Assembly (NCBI RefSeq): GCF_014230305.1
Contig: NZ_JACLAU010000005.1
Span: forward strand, 1 to 64,000
Direction of reading: 5' to 3'
Origin: Novosphingobium aerophilum
GTDB taxonomy: Bacteria > Pseudomonadota > Alphaproteobacteria > Sphingomonadales > Sphingomonadaceae
Length of the DNA stretch: 64,000 bases
This document shows, one piece after another, positions 25,582 through 33,937 of this stretch (positions within the stretch are counted from its first letter, which is position 1; every line of letters starts with the position of its first letter). The notes beneath the pieces were generated by a model. It made no database searches, was not told where the DNA came from, and worked only from the letters and a program-made list of their open reading frames with translations. The position numbers were made by a program, and so were the translations under genes.

Positions 25582-25674
25582 GCGCCTTCCGGCCGCTCTT
25601 GCGCATTTTTAGAATCAATATATTGTTTTTAGTAACGCACCGGAGCGAGCGATCGGGCCAAGGAGAGGCTGGGC

Positions 25675-26115
25675 ATGGAAGGGCTGCAATCGGGCCAGGC
25701 AGGACGCTGGCCGGTCATGGCACGCAAGGGTCTGCTGATCGTGCTGGCCATCCCCATGGCGGCCTTTTTCGCCTTCGTCGGCTTCTACAAGGCCTTCGCG
25801 CCGATGGCCGAACTGGCCCGGCACGGCGCCTGGACCGCGCACGTGCCCGAATGGATCGGGCGGCCGATGGGATGGACAGAGCTGGTCGGGGCAGTCGCCA
25901 TGGCGCTGGCTGCGATCCCCGGGCTCGGCCGCCGCGTCGGCCCCTTCGCCTCCAGAATGGCGGTCTGGCTGGCGCTGAGCCAGGTCGTCTCGGCTTGGGT
26001 TCACGTGACGCATGGCGAGGCTTCGGCCCTGCCGCAGAACCTGTTCCTGTTCGTCACCCTGCTGGTGATCGCGGGCCTGTGCCGCGCGCCGGCCAACCAA
26101 CAAGGCAAGGCATGA
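25675..26115 (+). CDS. DoxX-like four-helix membrane protein
   Basis: A 146-residue integral membrane protein with about four helices (about 21-40, 62-80, 95-110, 120-138) and the sequence FVGFYKAFAPMAEL in the first one, typical of DoxX/DoxD-related proteins. The function of this family is poorly defined; some members accompany dehydrogenases or catabolic oxidases. It overlaps the next gene by 4 bases (ATGA, 26112-26115). With the secreted NTF2-like protein and the carboxylesterase downstream it forms a three-gene operon. Confidence 0.72.
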   Translation: MEGLQSGQAGRWPVMARKGLLIVLAIPMAAFFAFVGFYKAFAPMAELARHGAWTAHVPEWIGRPMGWTELVGAVAMALAAIPGLGRRVGPFASRMAVWLALSQVVSAWVHVTHGEASALPQNLFLFVTLLVIAGLCRAPANQQGKA

Positions 26116-26969
26116 AACCGATCCTGATGCTCGGCCCGCTGGCGCTGATCGCTGCTCCCGCGGTGGCCGCACCTGCTGCTCCGCCAGCCCCCGTCGCTCC
26201 GTCAGCGACCCAGGCCGATGAGCTGGCCGCGCTCAAGGCCCAGGTCGCGGAACTGCGCCAGATCGCGCAGGCCAGCCGTGACCGCGCCCAGGTGGAAAAC
26301 CTGTTTTCGCGCTACATGTACCTGCACAACGCCTTTCGCGATCCCGAAATCATTCCGCTTTGGGCCAAGAAGGGAACCCCGGGGATCCGGGGGCAATACA
26401 GCAACAATGGCGTCTACACCAATTGGGACAGCATCACCGCGTACCACGCCCAGCGGCCGCACCCGGCCGGCAAGCTGATCTATCACTATCTGACCACGCC
26501 GCTGATCGAGGTTGCGGCGGATGGCCAGACTGCCAAGGGCCTATGGCTGATGTCCGGGGTCGAATCCGGCCTCACCTCCATCGACGCGGCCAAGGCTGCG
26601 CCCGATTTCATGTACGAAAAGGACATCCTGGTCGATGGCAAGCGGGTGTGGATGCACACCATCATGGTCAAGTACGGGATCGACTTCATCAAGCAGGACG
26701 GCGAATGGAAGATCTGGCACTTCCATTGCTTCGAGGTGGCGCGCAGTCCCTTCGGGACCGGCTGGATCCCCTTCGCGGCCAAGGCGCAGAACAGCAGCTT
26801 TCCCGATGACCTCATGTACTTCGGCGAGGACGGCAAGCCGGTGATGATGCCCAAGCCCGATGGACCCGTGACCATGCGCAACAATCCCTATCGCACCGAC
26901 ACGGGCCAGATCCTCGATGCCCCGCCGCCGGTGCCCTATCGCACCATCTCCGAAACCTTCGAGTACTGA
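26112..26969 (+). CDS. Secreted SnoaL/NTF2-like protein
   Basis: A 285-residue protein with signal peptide (about 1-19, ending PAVAAP), a short Ala/Pro spacer and a coiled-coil (DELAALKAQVAELRQIAQAS). The NTF2-like domain starts with RAQVENLFSRYMYLHNAFRD and contains HTIMVKYGIDFIKQDGEWKIWHFH, the closing strands of SnoaL-like folds, then a C-terminal Pro-rich extension. The many aromatic and His residues (HNAFRD, YHYLTTP, HFHCFE) hint at an enzyme such as a dehydratase or lyase rather than a binding protein, but no reaction can be assigned. Coupled to the DoxX-like gene. Confidence 0.75.
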   Translation: MKPILMLGPLALIAAPAVAAPAAPPAPVAPSATQADELAALKAQVAELRQIAQASRDRAQVENLFSRYMYLHNAFRDPEIIPLWAKKGTPGIRGQYSNNGVYTNWDSITAYHAQRPHPAGKLIYHYLTTPLIEVAADGQTAKGLWLMSGVESGLTSIDAAKAAPDFMYEKDILVDGKRVWMHTIMVKYGIDFIKQDGEWKIWHFHCFEVARSPFGTGWIPFAAKAQNSSFPDDLMYFGEDGKPVMMPKPDGPVTMRNNPYRTDTGQILDAPPPVPYRTISETFEY

Positions 26970-26980
26970 GGAGCAACGGC

Positions 26981-28540
26981 ATGCGCACCCGGCTGGCGAT
27001 GGCCGCGCTCGGGCTTGCCGTCCTCTCCGGGCCGCTCGCAGCCGGGCCGCGGCTGCGGACCGCCGGGGGGGAACTGGAGGGGGTGGCGGTCAGGGGGGGC
27101 GAGGCCTTCCTCGGCATTCCCTATGCCGCGCCGCCTGTAGGGGCGGGACGCTGGCGCGCGCCGCAGCCGGCCGCGCCCTGGACCGGGGTGCGCCTGGCGA
27201 GCCAGCGCGGCCCGGCCTGCCAGCAGGCGATCGCCGGCGCCTGGGGCCCCTATACGGCCGAGTTCGTTGCCGCCCCGCCGGTGAGCGAGGATTGCCTGAC
27301 GCTCAACCTGTGGCGCCCGGCCAAGGCGGGGACGTCGCCCCTGCCGGTGCTGGTGTTCATTCACGGCGGGGCCTACCAGGGCGGATCGGGCAATATGCCG
27401 CTGTACGACGGCGCCCGCCTGGCGGCGCGCGGCGTGGTGGTGATCACGATCAATTACCGCCTGGGCGTGTTCGGCTTCCTCGCTCACCCCGCGCTGACCG
27501 CCGAGGATCCGCAAGCCTCGGGCAACTATGGCCTGCTTGACCAGATCGCGGCGCTGCGCTGGATCCGGGCCAATGTCGCGCGCTTCGGGGGCGATCCGGC
27601 AAGGATCACCGTGGCCGGAGAGTCGGCGGGGGCGGCCTCGGTCAACAACCTGATGATGATGCCGGCGGCGCGGGGCCTGTTCCAGCGCGCCATATCGCTG
27701 AGCGGGGCGAGCATGGCGATCGCCACGCCCACCCTGGCCAAGGGCGAGGACGACGGCCTGGCCTTTGCGGCCCAGGTGGGGGCGGGCGATCTGGCGGCCT
27801 TGCGGGCGCTTCCGCCTGAATCCCTCCTGGCCGCCAGTGCCATCGTGCCGGTAGAGGGCGGGCCACCCCGGCTGGTGTTCGTCCCCCATCTCGACGGAAC
27901 GCTCCTCCCATACGATCCCGACCAGCCCCAGGCGCCGGTGGTCTCACCCGTGCCCTTGCTGACCGGGTTCAACGCGGCCGAAATGATCGATCCGACCGTG
28001 CGCAGCCCGGACCAGTTCGCAGCGGCAGTCCGCCGTCGCTACGGCGCCTTCGCCGATCGCCTGCTGGCGCTCTATCCCCATGCCACTGCGGCCGAGGCCC
28101 AGGCGTCCAACGTGCTGCTGGCCCGCGACCGCTATATGGCGGGACTGGTCCGGTGGGCCCAGACGCGCGGCACGATGCAGCGCCAGCGCATCTTCGCTTA
28201 TCTTTACGACCATCCTTATCCCCCGGCACGGGGCGGGGCGGCCTTCGGGGCCTTCCACAGTTCCGAACTGCCCTACATCTTCGGCACGATCGGGTTGGGA
28301 GATCGCACGTTCACCGCAAGGGACCGCGCCGTCTCGCGGCATTGGCAGGACCGCCTGCTGGCCTTCGTCCGGACCGGCAATCCCTCCCTGCCGGAATCCG
28401 GGTGGTGGCCGGTCGGGTACAACCCGGTGGTCATGGGGCTGGGCGACGGGATCGGGCCGCGTCTGGCCGTGTCGACTCCCGAGCGCCTTGCCGCCTGGGA
28501 GGCCTATGCCGAGGCGCACGGCAGCCTGGGCCTGATGTAG
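26981..28540 (+). CDS. Type B carboxylesterase, secreted
   Basis: A 519-residue esterase with signal peptide (about 1-20, ending GPLAAG). Features of the family: VLVFIHGGAYQGGSG (oxyanion loop), the nucleophile elbow VAGESAGAASV, EDCLTLN upstream, and AFHSSELPYIFG with the catalytic His near the end; a Glu in NAAEMIDP may complete the triad. Periplasmic or secreted location and neighbours suggest hydrolysis of acylated plant phenolics or glycoside esters. It begins 11 bases after the NTF2-like gene. Family certain, substrate inferred. Confidence 0.88.
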   Translation: MRTRLAMAALGLAVLSGPLAAGPRLRTAGGELEGVAVRGGEAFLGIPYAAPPVGAGRWRAPQPAAPWTGVRLASQRGPACQQAIAGAWGPYTAEFVAAPPVSEDCLTLNLWRPAKAGTSPLPVLVFIHGGAYQGGSGNMPLYDGARLAARGVVVITINYRLGVFGFLAHPALTAEDPQASGNYGLLDQIAALRWIRANVARFGGDPARITVAGESAGAASVNNLMMMPAARGLFQRAISLSGASMAIATPTLAKGEDDGLAFAAQVGAGDLAALRALPPESLLAASAIVPVEGGPPRLVFVPHLDGTLLPYDPDQPQAPVVSPVPLLTGFNAAEMIDPTVRSPDQFAAAVRRRYGAFADRLLALYPHATAAEAQASNVLLARDRYMAGLVRWAQTRGTMQRQRIFAYLYDHPYPPARGGAAFGAFHSSELPYIFGTIGLGDRTFTARDRAVSRHWQDRLLAFVRTGNPSLPESGWWPVGYNPVVMGLGDGIGPRLAVSTPERLAAWEAYAEAHGSLGLM

Positions 28541-28552
28541 CGCCCCGGGCCC

Positions 28553-29866
28553 TCAATCCCGCTTAAGGCCCGTGCCCAGCCGATCGATCGGCCAGAACAG
28601 CACGACCACCACCTGCAGGGACAGCAGCACCACGGCGCTGCCGTAATAGGACCAGCGGATCGCCGCACGGGCGGTGTCGGACACGTGGCCGGGGGTATAG
28701 CCGACCTCGCCCAGCAGATAAGCGAAGCCGGCCGTGCCCAGGGCCATCCCGACCTTGGTCGACAGGCTGATCCCCGAAGCCAGCAGCCCTTCGCGCCGCA
28801 CGCCGAAGCGGCTCTCGTGATAGTCGGCGCATTCCGCGATCATGGCAAAGGCGGCCGTGATCGTGATCGACGGGGCCAGGCAGGCGAGCAGGTAGACCAG
28901 CGTAAAGACCGTCAGGTTGCCCTCGGTCAGCGGCAGGACGGCGAACAGGGCTGCGGCGATGATCAGCACCGCCGCCGAACCCTGGCGGATCCCGGTGCGT
29001 GACAGCACCGGCGGGGCGACGAAGGAGGACAGCAGCAGCATGCCTGACACCGCCGGGAGCATCACCGAGATCATCCACGGGGCCTTCAGCACCTCGATCG
29101 CGAAGTAGGCCGTGGCCGACATCATCGCGCCGAACCGCACGAAGTAGGTCAGGCAGAAGCCGAAGCAGACCAGCCAGGCCCGGTTGCGCAGCATTTCGCC
29201 GATGGCCGGCAGGATCGGAAAGCGCGGACTGGACTGGTCGTCATGCCGCTCCCGGCAATTGCGGAACAGGGCGAGCGTGGCGATCAGGCCGATGCCGGCG
29301 AACAACGCGGCCACCGCCATGAACCCCCGCTGCCTGTCCGCCCCGCCCAGCAGCCCGACCAGCGGCATGGTCGCCGCCGTGCCGAGCACCACCGAGACCG
29401 AGGTGCCGATCGACCGCATGCCCGACAGCTTGAGCCGCTCGCCGGTGTCCAGCGTCATCATCGGCATCAGCGCGGTGTAGGGTATCGCCTGGAGCGACAT
29501 CAGGATGCCCAGCGCTTTGAACGTGGCGAAGGCATAGACGAGCTGCGCGGTCTGCCCCCAGGCGGGGACGTTGAACAGCAACACGGTGACCAGCGCATAG
29601 GGCAGGGCGGTGATCAGGAAGTAGACCCGGGTACGGCCCCAGCGGCTGCGGGTGCGATCGACCGAGACGCCGACGATCATGTCGATCACCGCGTCCATCA
29701 GCCGCGCGACCAGGAACACCGTGCCGACCGCCGCAGCCGGCAGGTTCACGACGTCGGTGTAGTAGTACAGCAGGAAGCCGCTGGCCATGTTGTAGGCCAG
29801 GCTGGTGCCGAGGTCGCCGAAGCCGTAGCTCAGCCGCTCGGTCAGGCTCAGTCGTTGGTGTGCCAC
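28553..29866 (-). CDS. GPH/MelB-type glycoside:cation symporter
   Basis: A 437-residue MFS-fold transporter of the glycoside-pentoside-hexuronide family. The N-terminus LSYGFGDLGTSLAYNMASGF, then YYTDVVNLPAAAVG and DAVIDMIVGVSVDRTRSRWG (the helix II/loop motif with Asp residues that bind cation in MelB) are characteristic. Twelve helices are visible. It follows a hydroxypyruvate isomerase-like gene by 34 bases, so it is likely to import the sugar or glycoside that gene product handles. Aromatic-rich early helices are usual in the family. Confidence 0.88.
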   Translation of the reverse strand: MAHQRLSLTERLSYGFGDLGTSLAYNMASGFLLYYYTDVVNLPAAAVGTVFLVARLMDAVIDMIVGVSVDRTRSRWGRTRVYFLITALPYALVTVLLFNVPAWGQTAQLVYAFATFKALGILMSLQAIPYTALMPMMTLDTGERLKLSGMRSIGTSVSVVLGTAATMPLVGLLGGADRQRGFMAVAALFAGIGLIATLALFRNCRERHDDQSSPRFPILPAIGEMLRNRAWLVCFGFCLTYFVRFGAMMSATAYFAIEVLKAPWMISVMLPAVSGMLLLSSFVAPPVLSRTGIRQGSAAVLIIAAALFAVLPLTEGNLTVFTLVYLLACLAPSITITAAFAMIAECADYHESRFGVRREGLLASGISLSTKVGMALGTAGFAYLLGEVGYTPGHVSDTARAAIRWSYYGSAVVLLSLQVVVVLFWPIDRLGTGLKRD

Positions 29867-29900
29867 ATTCCTCTCCCGGATCGCAGCGGTTCGGTTCGTG

Positions 29901-30662
29901 TCAGACCGCCAGCGTGGCGCGGGTCAGTTGCAGCGACTGGTCCATCGGCAGGGTGGGGAAGTATTCCAGCCCGATGCCGCCGGTATAGCCCAGGTCGGTG
30001 AGGGTCTGCATGATCCGCCCCCAGTCGAGCGTGCCGGTGCCCGGTTCGTGCCGGTCATCCATGTCGGCCACCTGGACATGCGCGACCAGATGGATGCGGC
30101 CGGCCAGCACCTCGGCCATGTCCTCGCCCATACAGGCGCTGTGCCAGACATCGTAAAGCAGCCGCAGATTGGGGCTGCCGACCGCCTCGACCAGGTCCAG
30201 CCCCAGCCTGGTGCTGACCAGATACATGGCGGCGAACAGGCGCGTGTTGAGCGGTTCGAGGAGAAGGGTCACGCCCGCCGCCTCGGCCAGGGCAGCCGCC
30301 TCCTTCAGCGCGGCGACGGCGTTGGCGAAGTGGTCGGCCTCGCTCATCCCATCGACCTTGAAGCCCGAGGCGACGATGAGCGGGGGTTTGCCCAGCGGAG
30401 CGGTGGCGGCGATGGTCTCGCGCACGGCGGCGACCAGCTCGGCCCGTTCGGCCGGATCGACGATCGACCGGCGCGGATCGACGCAGACCCCGGTCAGGCC
30501 CAGGCCGGTCTCGGCCAGGGCGGCGGTGATGCCGGGCAGGTCCTTGTCGCGCCAGAGATGGAACTCGGCCGCCCGGTAACCGGCGGCGGCTGCCGCGCGG
30601 ACCCGGTCGGCCAGGTTGGCGTGTTCGGTGAATTGCCATTCGATGCACGGCGCCAGCAGCAC
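29901..30662 (-). CDS. Hydroxypyruvate isomerase-like TIM-barrel protein, second copy
   Basis: A 253-residue barrel. I choose GTG at 30662 because GGGAGAG stands four bases before it and the protein then starts VLLAPCIEWQFTEHANLADR, as hydroxypyruvate isomerases do. Ligand candidates are E in LLLEPLNTR, D and H in LYDVWHS, H in AHVQVAD and E in IGLEYFP. It shares plan and key residues with the 12386 protein but the sequences are clearly diverged. First gene of an operon with the GPH symporter, behind the promoter at 30740-30777. Confidence 0.8.
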   Translation of the reverse strand: MLLAPCIEWQFTEHANLADRVRAAAAAGYRAAEFHLWRDKDLPGITAALAETGLGLTGVCVDPRRSIVDPAERAELVAAVRETIAATAPLGKPPLIVASGFKVDGMSEADHFANAVAALKEAAALAEAAGVTLLLEPLNTRLFAAMYLVSTRLGLDLVEAVGSPNLRLLYDVWHSACMGEDMAEVLAGRIHLVAHVQVADMDDRHEPGTGTLDWGRIMQTLTDLGYTGGIGLEYFPTLPMDQSLQLTRATLAV

Positions 30663-30739
30663 GGTTCTCTCCCATGGTGCGGCCCCGAGACGGCCATGGC
30701 GGCCCCGTTTGCCTGGCGGCACCCGGCGCCGCTACTTTA

Positions 30740-30777
30740 TTGGAATACACATTCTCATTGTGTCACGGCCCGGTCAA
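30740..30777 (-). promoter_or_regulatory. Promoter with operator-like dyad for the TIM-barrel/symporter operon
   Basis: On the minus strand TTGACC (30777-30772) and a -10 region around 30754-30749 are spaced 17 bases. The dyad TTGGAA-TACACA-TTCTCA (30740-30757, plus-strand reading) overlaps the -10. The -35 lies in the 3' end of the LysR gene, so this operon has its own promoter. Confidence 0.6.
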
Positions 30778-31698
30778 GGGGGCTTGCGCCGCGTCATCGG
30801 CGGCGACGACCCGCTCGAGCTCGCCGAACAGCCAGAGCAGCCCGGCATCGTCGGCGCGGGCGCGATGGAACTGGGCGACCTCGCGCATCGGCGGGAAGGG
30901 CACGGGCAGGGGTTGAATGGCGATGTCGCTGCGCCGCGCCGCCCGCCGGGCGAGCCGCTCGTGCATGATGCCCAGCCGCATCGTGCCCACCAGCAGATCG
31001 GGGACCAGCGCGAAGGAGGGCACGATCAGCTCCTCGCGCCGGGTGATGCCCAGCGCGCGCAACTGCGCCTCGGCGAAGGTGAGGCGGGTGATCCGGCCGA
31101 GCCGCACCGAGACATGCCCGGCCGTGGCAAAGCCCTCTAGGGTCAGCGGCGCCTGCATCAGCGGATTGCCGATCCATCCCGCCACCACGTGATGCTCCTC
31201 GAGCACCAGTCGCGTCGGATTGCGGGGGTTGATGAATTCCTGGGGCGCGATGATCAGATCGATCTCCCCGCGCTCGAGCAGGTCGGCCGCGGTGTCGTCC
31301 GGGGTGACGATCTCAAGCTCGATCCCCGGAGCAATTCCCGCGATCGCGTTGGTCAACGACCCCAGCACGACATTGGCGAGGTAGTCCGACATGGCGATGC
31401 GGAAGCGGCGCTGGGCCGTGGCCGGATCGAACAGGGCCGGCTGGCTGGCGAAGGCATCGATCCCGGCCAGCAAATGGGTCAGTTGGGGGCGCAGCCGCAG
31501 GGCATAGGGCGTCAGCATCAGGCGCTTGCCGTGCGGCGACAGCAGCGGATCGCCGAACCACGCCCGCAGCCGGCGCAGGGCCGCGCTGGTTGCCGGTTGG
31601 CTGAGGTGCAGCCGTTCCGCCGCGCGCGAGACATTCGCCTCTTCCAGCAGCACGTCGAGCGCGACCAGCAGGTTCAGGTCGAGTCCCTTGAAGCGCAT
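30763..31698 (-). CDS. LysR-family regulator of the NodD type
   Basis: A 311-residue regulator. The start at 31698 gives MRFKGLDLNLLVALDVLLEE, essentially the N-terminus of rhizobial NodD proteins and their relatives, followed by the HTH VSRAAERLHLSQPATSAALRRL. The effector domain follows from about residue 90 (RRFRIAMSDYLANVVL). NodD family knowledge: several members respond to flavonoids. It is divergent from the flavin monooxygenase gene, so it likely controls the ring-cleavage operon 31846-35095. An aromatic or flavonoid inducer is an attractive but unproven idea. Confidence 0.88.
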   Translation of the reverse strand: MRFKGLDLNLLVALDVLLEEANVSRAAERLHLSQPATSAALRRLRAWFGDPLLSPHGKRLMLTPYALRLRPQLTHLLAGIDAFASQPALFDPATAQRRFRIAMSDYLANVVLGSLTNAIAGIAPGIELEIVTPDDTAADLLERGEIDLIIAPQEFINPRNPTRLVLEEHHVVAGWIGNPLMQAPLTLEGFATAGHVSVRLGRITRLTFAEAQLRALGITRREELIVPSFALVPDLLVGTMRLGIMHERLARRAARRSDIAIQPLPVPFPPMREVAQFHRARADDAGLLWLFGELERVVAADDAAQAPLTGP

Positions 31699-31720
31699 CG
31701 TCAACCTATTCGTTTGGCAG

Positions 31721-31732
31721 ATCGATATCGAT
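31721..31732. promoter_or_regulatory. Palindrome in the LysR/monooxygenase intergenic region
   Basis: ATCGATATCGAT is a perfect 12-bp palindrome, 23 bases upstream of the LysR start and 114 bases before the monooxygenase start. Position between divergent genes fits a LysR binding site. A full nod box (ATC-N9-GAT series) is not present. Confidence 0.4.
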
Positions 31733-31845
31733 AAAAACAAATCATTCAGGGGATAGCAATGGTGCCGTTATGCTGGTCCCAACGATGCAAGGCTGGAATC
31801 AGCCCAAGGGGAGTGGCCCGCCTGCCCGGCGGTTCGAACGGACAT

Positions 31846-32961
31846 ATGACCAAGCGGAACATCCTTATCGTCGGCGCCGGGATCGGCGGACTGTCGGCTG
31901 CCATCGCCCTCGGACGCGAGGGGCACAGCGTGACCCTGATCGAGCGCGACCCGGAATGGTCGGTCTATGGCGTGGGCATCATTCAACAATCGAACGTCGT
32001 CCGGGCGATGGACCAGTTGGGCGTGCTCGACACGTTTCTCGACGCCGCCTTCGGGTTCGATGCGGTGGAGGTGTTCCTGCCCGACGGCACCAAGGTGGCG
32101 CGGGTGCCGTCACCCAGGCTGGTCGAGGGACGGCCGTCGAACGTCGGCATCTCGCGCCGGGCGCTGCAGAAGGTGCTGGCGGATCAGGCCAGGGCTTGCG
32201 GAGCAACCGTGCGGCTGGGGCTGACCGTGACTGCGTTGGATGATGACGGGCAGGGCGTCGACGCGACGTTCTCGGACGCAAGCACCGGGCGCTACGATCT
32301 GGTGATCGGGGCAGACGGGGTTTACTCGCAACTGCGCGGGATGATCCTGCCCGAGGCGGAGAGCCCGCAATTCACAGGCCAGGCTGTGTGGCGCTACAAC
32401 TTCCCGCGCCCGGCCGAGCTGGATGCGCTGCAGGTTTACAATGGCCCGACCGGGGTCGGACTGGTGCCGATGAGCGCCGAGCTGATGTACATGTACGTCA
32501 CCACGCCCGAGCCGGACAATCCCCGCTATCCGCTGGAGGGGATCGCGGCCGCCATGCGCGGGAAGCTCGCAAACTGTTCCGCTGCGATCCGTGCGCTGGG
32601 CGAGCAGATCGTCGACGATGCCGGGGTGGTCTATCGCCCGCTCGAAGGCATGCTGGTCACAGGCCCGTGGCACAAGGGCCGGATCGGCCTGCTTGGCGAC
32701 GCGGTCCACGCCACGACCCCGCATCTGGGCCAGGGCGCGGGCATGGCGATCGAGGACGGGATCGTGCTGGCCGACGAACTGGGCCGTCACGACAGCGTCG
32801 AGGAGGCGCTCAAGGCCTATCGGGACCGCCGCTACGAACGCTGCGCTTACATCGTCAATGCCAGCCTCGCCATCTGCATGGGGCAGCTCGGCAAGGGTCC
32901 GCCCGTCGATAACCACAAGGCCACCGGCGAGATGTTCGCCGTGGTGGCCCAGCCGATCTGA
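31846..32961 (+). CDS. FAD-dependent aromatic monooxygenase (group A hydroxylase)
   Basis: A 371-residue flavoprotein. The ATG at 31846 places the dinucleotide-binding motif ILIVGAGIGGLSAAIALG at residues 5-22; a reading from 31759 would add 29 residues without family character. The second FAD motif is GLLGDAVHATTPHLGQGAG, and the DG motif reads VIGADGVYS. This layout is that of single-component hydroxylases such as 3-hydroxybenzoate 6-hydroxylase or salicylate hydroxylase relatives. It is followed directly by an extradiol dioxygenase and a hydrolase, so it probably hydroxylates a phenolic ring to prepare it for cleavage. The stop lies in the first unit of a tandem repeat. Confidence 0.87.
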   Translation: MTKRNILIVGAGIGGLSAAIALGREGHSVTLIERDPEWSVYGVGIIQQSNVVRAMDQLGVLDTFLDAAFGFDAVEVFLPDGTKVARVPSPRLVEGRPSNVGISRRALQKVLADQARACGATVRLGLTVTALDDDGQGVDATFSDASTGRYDLVIGADGVYSQLRGMILPEAESPQFTGQAVWRYNFPRPAELDALQVYNGPTGVGLVPMSAELMYMYVTTPEPDNPRYPLEGIAAAMRGKLANCSAAIRALGEQIVDDAGVVYRPLEGMLVTGPWHKGRIGLLGDAVHATTPHLGQGAGMAIEDGIVLADELGRHDSVEEALKAYRDRRYERCAYIVNASLAICMGQLGKGPPVDNHKATGEMFAVVAQPI

Positions 32962-33024
32962 CATCAGCCGATCTGACATCAGCCGATCTGGCATCAGCCG
33001 ATCCGAACCCAGCCGATCTGAAGG
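32950..33024. repeat. Five tandem 15-bp repeats covering the gene end
   Basis: CAGCCGATCTGACAT is repeated at 32950, 32965, 32980, 32995 and 33010; units 1 and 2 are identical, later ones have one to five changes. Unit 1 encodes the last residues QPI and the stop of the monooxygenase; because 15 is a multiple of three, TGA recurs in frame in units 1, 2 and 5. The array ends 9 bases before the next ATG. Confidence 0.9.
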
Positions 33025-33033
33025 ACCTGCAGA

Positions 33034-33936
33034 ATGACCCGCGTTACCGAAATCCGTTATGTTGGCTATGGCGTGACCGACCTTGAGGCCGAACGCGCCT
33101 ACTATGCCGACGTGTTCGGACTGGAAGCTGTCCCGAGCGAGGACGGCATGGCCTGGTTCAAGGCCCAGGGGCACGACGAGCACCATGTGATCCGCCTGCG
33201 CCAGGCTGAGGAGAACCGCGTCGACGTGATCGCGCTGGCGGCGGACAGCCGCGCCGATGTCGATGCCCTGCACGGCAAGGTGACCGCGGCTGGCTGCCGG
33301 ATCGTCCACGACCCGCGTGACCTGACCACGCCCGGCGGCGGCTACGGGTTCCGCTTCTTCAGCCCCGATGGCCTGCAACTGGAGATCTCGGCCGATGTGG
33401 CGCGCGGATCGAAGCGTGAGATCACCCGCTGGGAGGGTGTCCCGGTCAAGATCAGCCACATCGTGCTGCACTCGCCGGATCACCAGGCCCTGGTGCGATT
33501 CTTCGTCGATGTCCTGGGCTTCAAGGTCAGCGACTGGCTGGGCGATTTCATGTGCTTCCTGCGCTGCAATTCGGCGCACCACCGTTTCGCGATCCTGCCC
33601 GGACCGCCGTGCCTCAACCATGTCGCCTACGATATGCTGGGCGTCGATGACATGATGCGCGGAATCCTGCGGCTGAAGCAGCGGGGGGTGAACATCGGCT
33701 GGGGGCCGGGCCGGCACACGGCGGGCAACAACACCTTCAGCTACTTTGTCACGCCCGGCGGGTTCGTCACCGAATACACGTCCGAGCTCGAGGAGGTCGA
33801 TTTCGAAACCCGCGAGCCCACCGTCTATACCCCCGCGCCGCTGATCATGGACCAGTGGGGCATCGGCACCGGCGGTCCACAGACCCTGCCGCATCCGGCG
33901 CCCAACCCGGGCCTGTTCGTGGCAGTGGACGCCTGA
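33034..33936 (+). CDS. Type I extradiol ring-cleavage dioxygenase (two VOC domains)
   Basis: A 300-residue catechol 2,3-dioxygenase-like enzyme. Two vicinal-oxygen-chelate domains are present (about 5-120 and 138-255). The iron ligands in the C-terminal domain are H142 (ISHIVLHS), H196 (LNHVAYD) and E247 (FVTEYTS); the block GWGPGRHTAGNNTFSYFVTP contains H227 at the place of the catalytic His. It would cleave a catecholic ring next to the hydroxyls using Fe(II) and O2. It stands between the monooxygenase and a C-C hydrolase-like protein, giving a hydroxylation, cleavage, hydrolysis series. Ring substrate unknown. Confidence 0.9.
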   Translation: MTRVTEIRYVGYGVTDLEAERAYYADVFGLEAVPSEDGMAWFKAQGHDEHHVIRLRQAEENRVDVIALAADSRADVDALHGKVTAAGCRIVHDPRDLTTPGGGYGFRFFSPDGLQLEISADVARGSKREITRWEGVPVKISHIVLHSPDHQALVRFFVDVLGFKVSDWLGDFMCFLRCNSAHHRFAILPGPPCLNHVAYDMLGVDDMMRGILRLKQRGVNIGWGPGRHTAGNNTFSYFVTPGGFVTEYTSELEEVDFETREPTVYTPAPLIMDQWGIGTGGPQTLPHPAPNPGLFVAVDA

Positions 33937-33937
33937 C

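Noticed and set aside
31699..31845. nod box between the NodD-like gene and the monooxygenase
   Set aside because: No ATC-N9-GAT series; only an ATC-N8-GAT and the palindrome ATCGATATCGAT are present.
32950..33024. CRISPR array
   Set aside because: Units are directly adjacent 15-bp tandem repeats without spacers and no cas genes occur.
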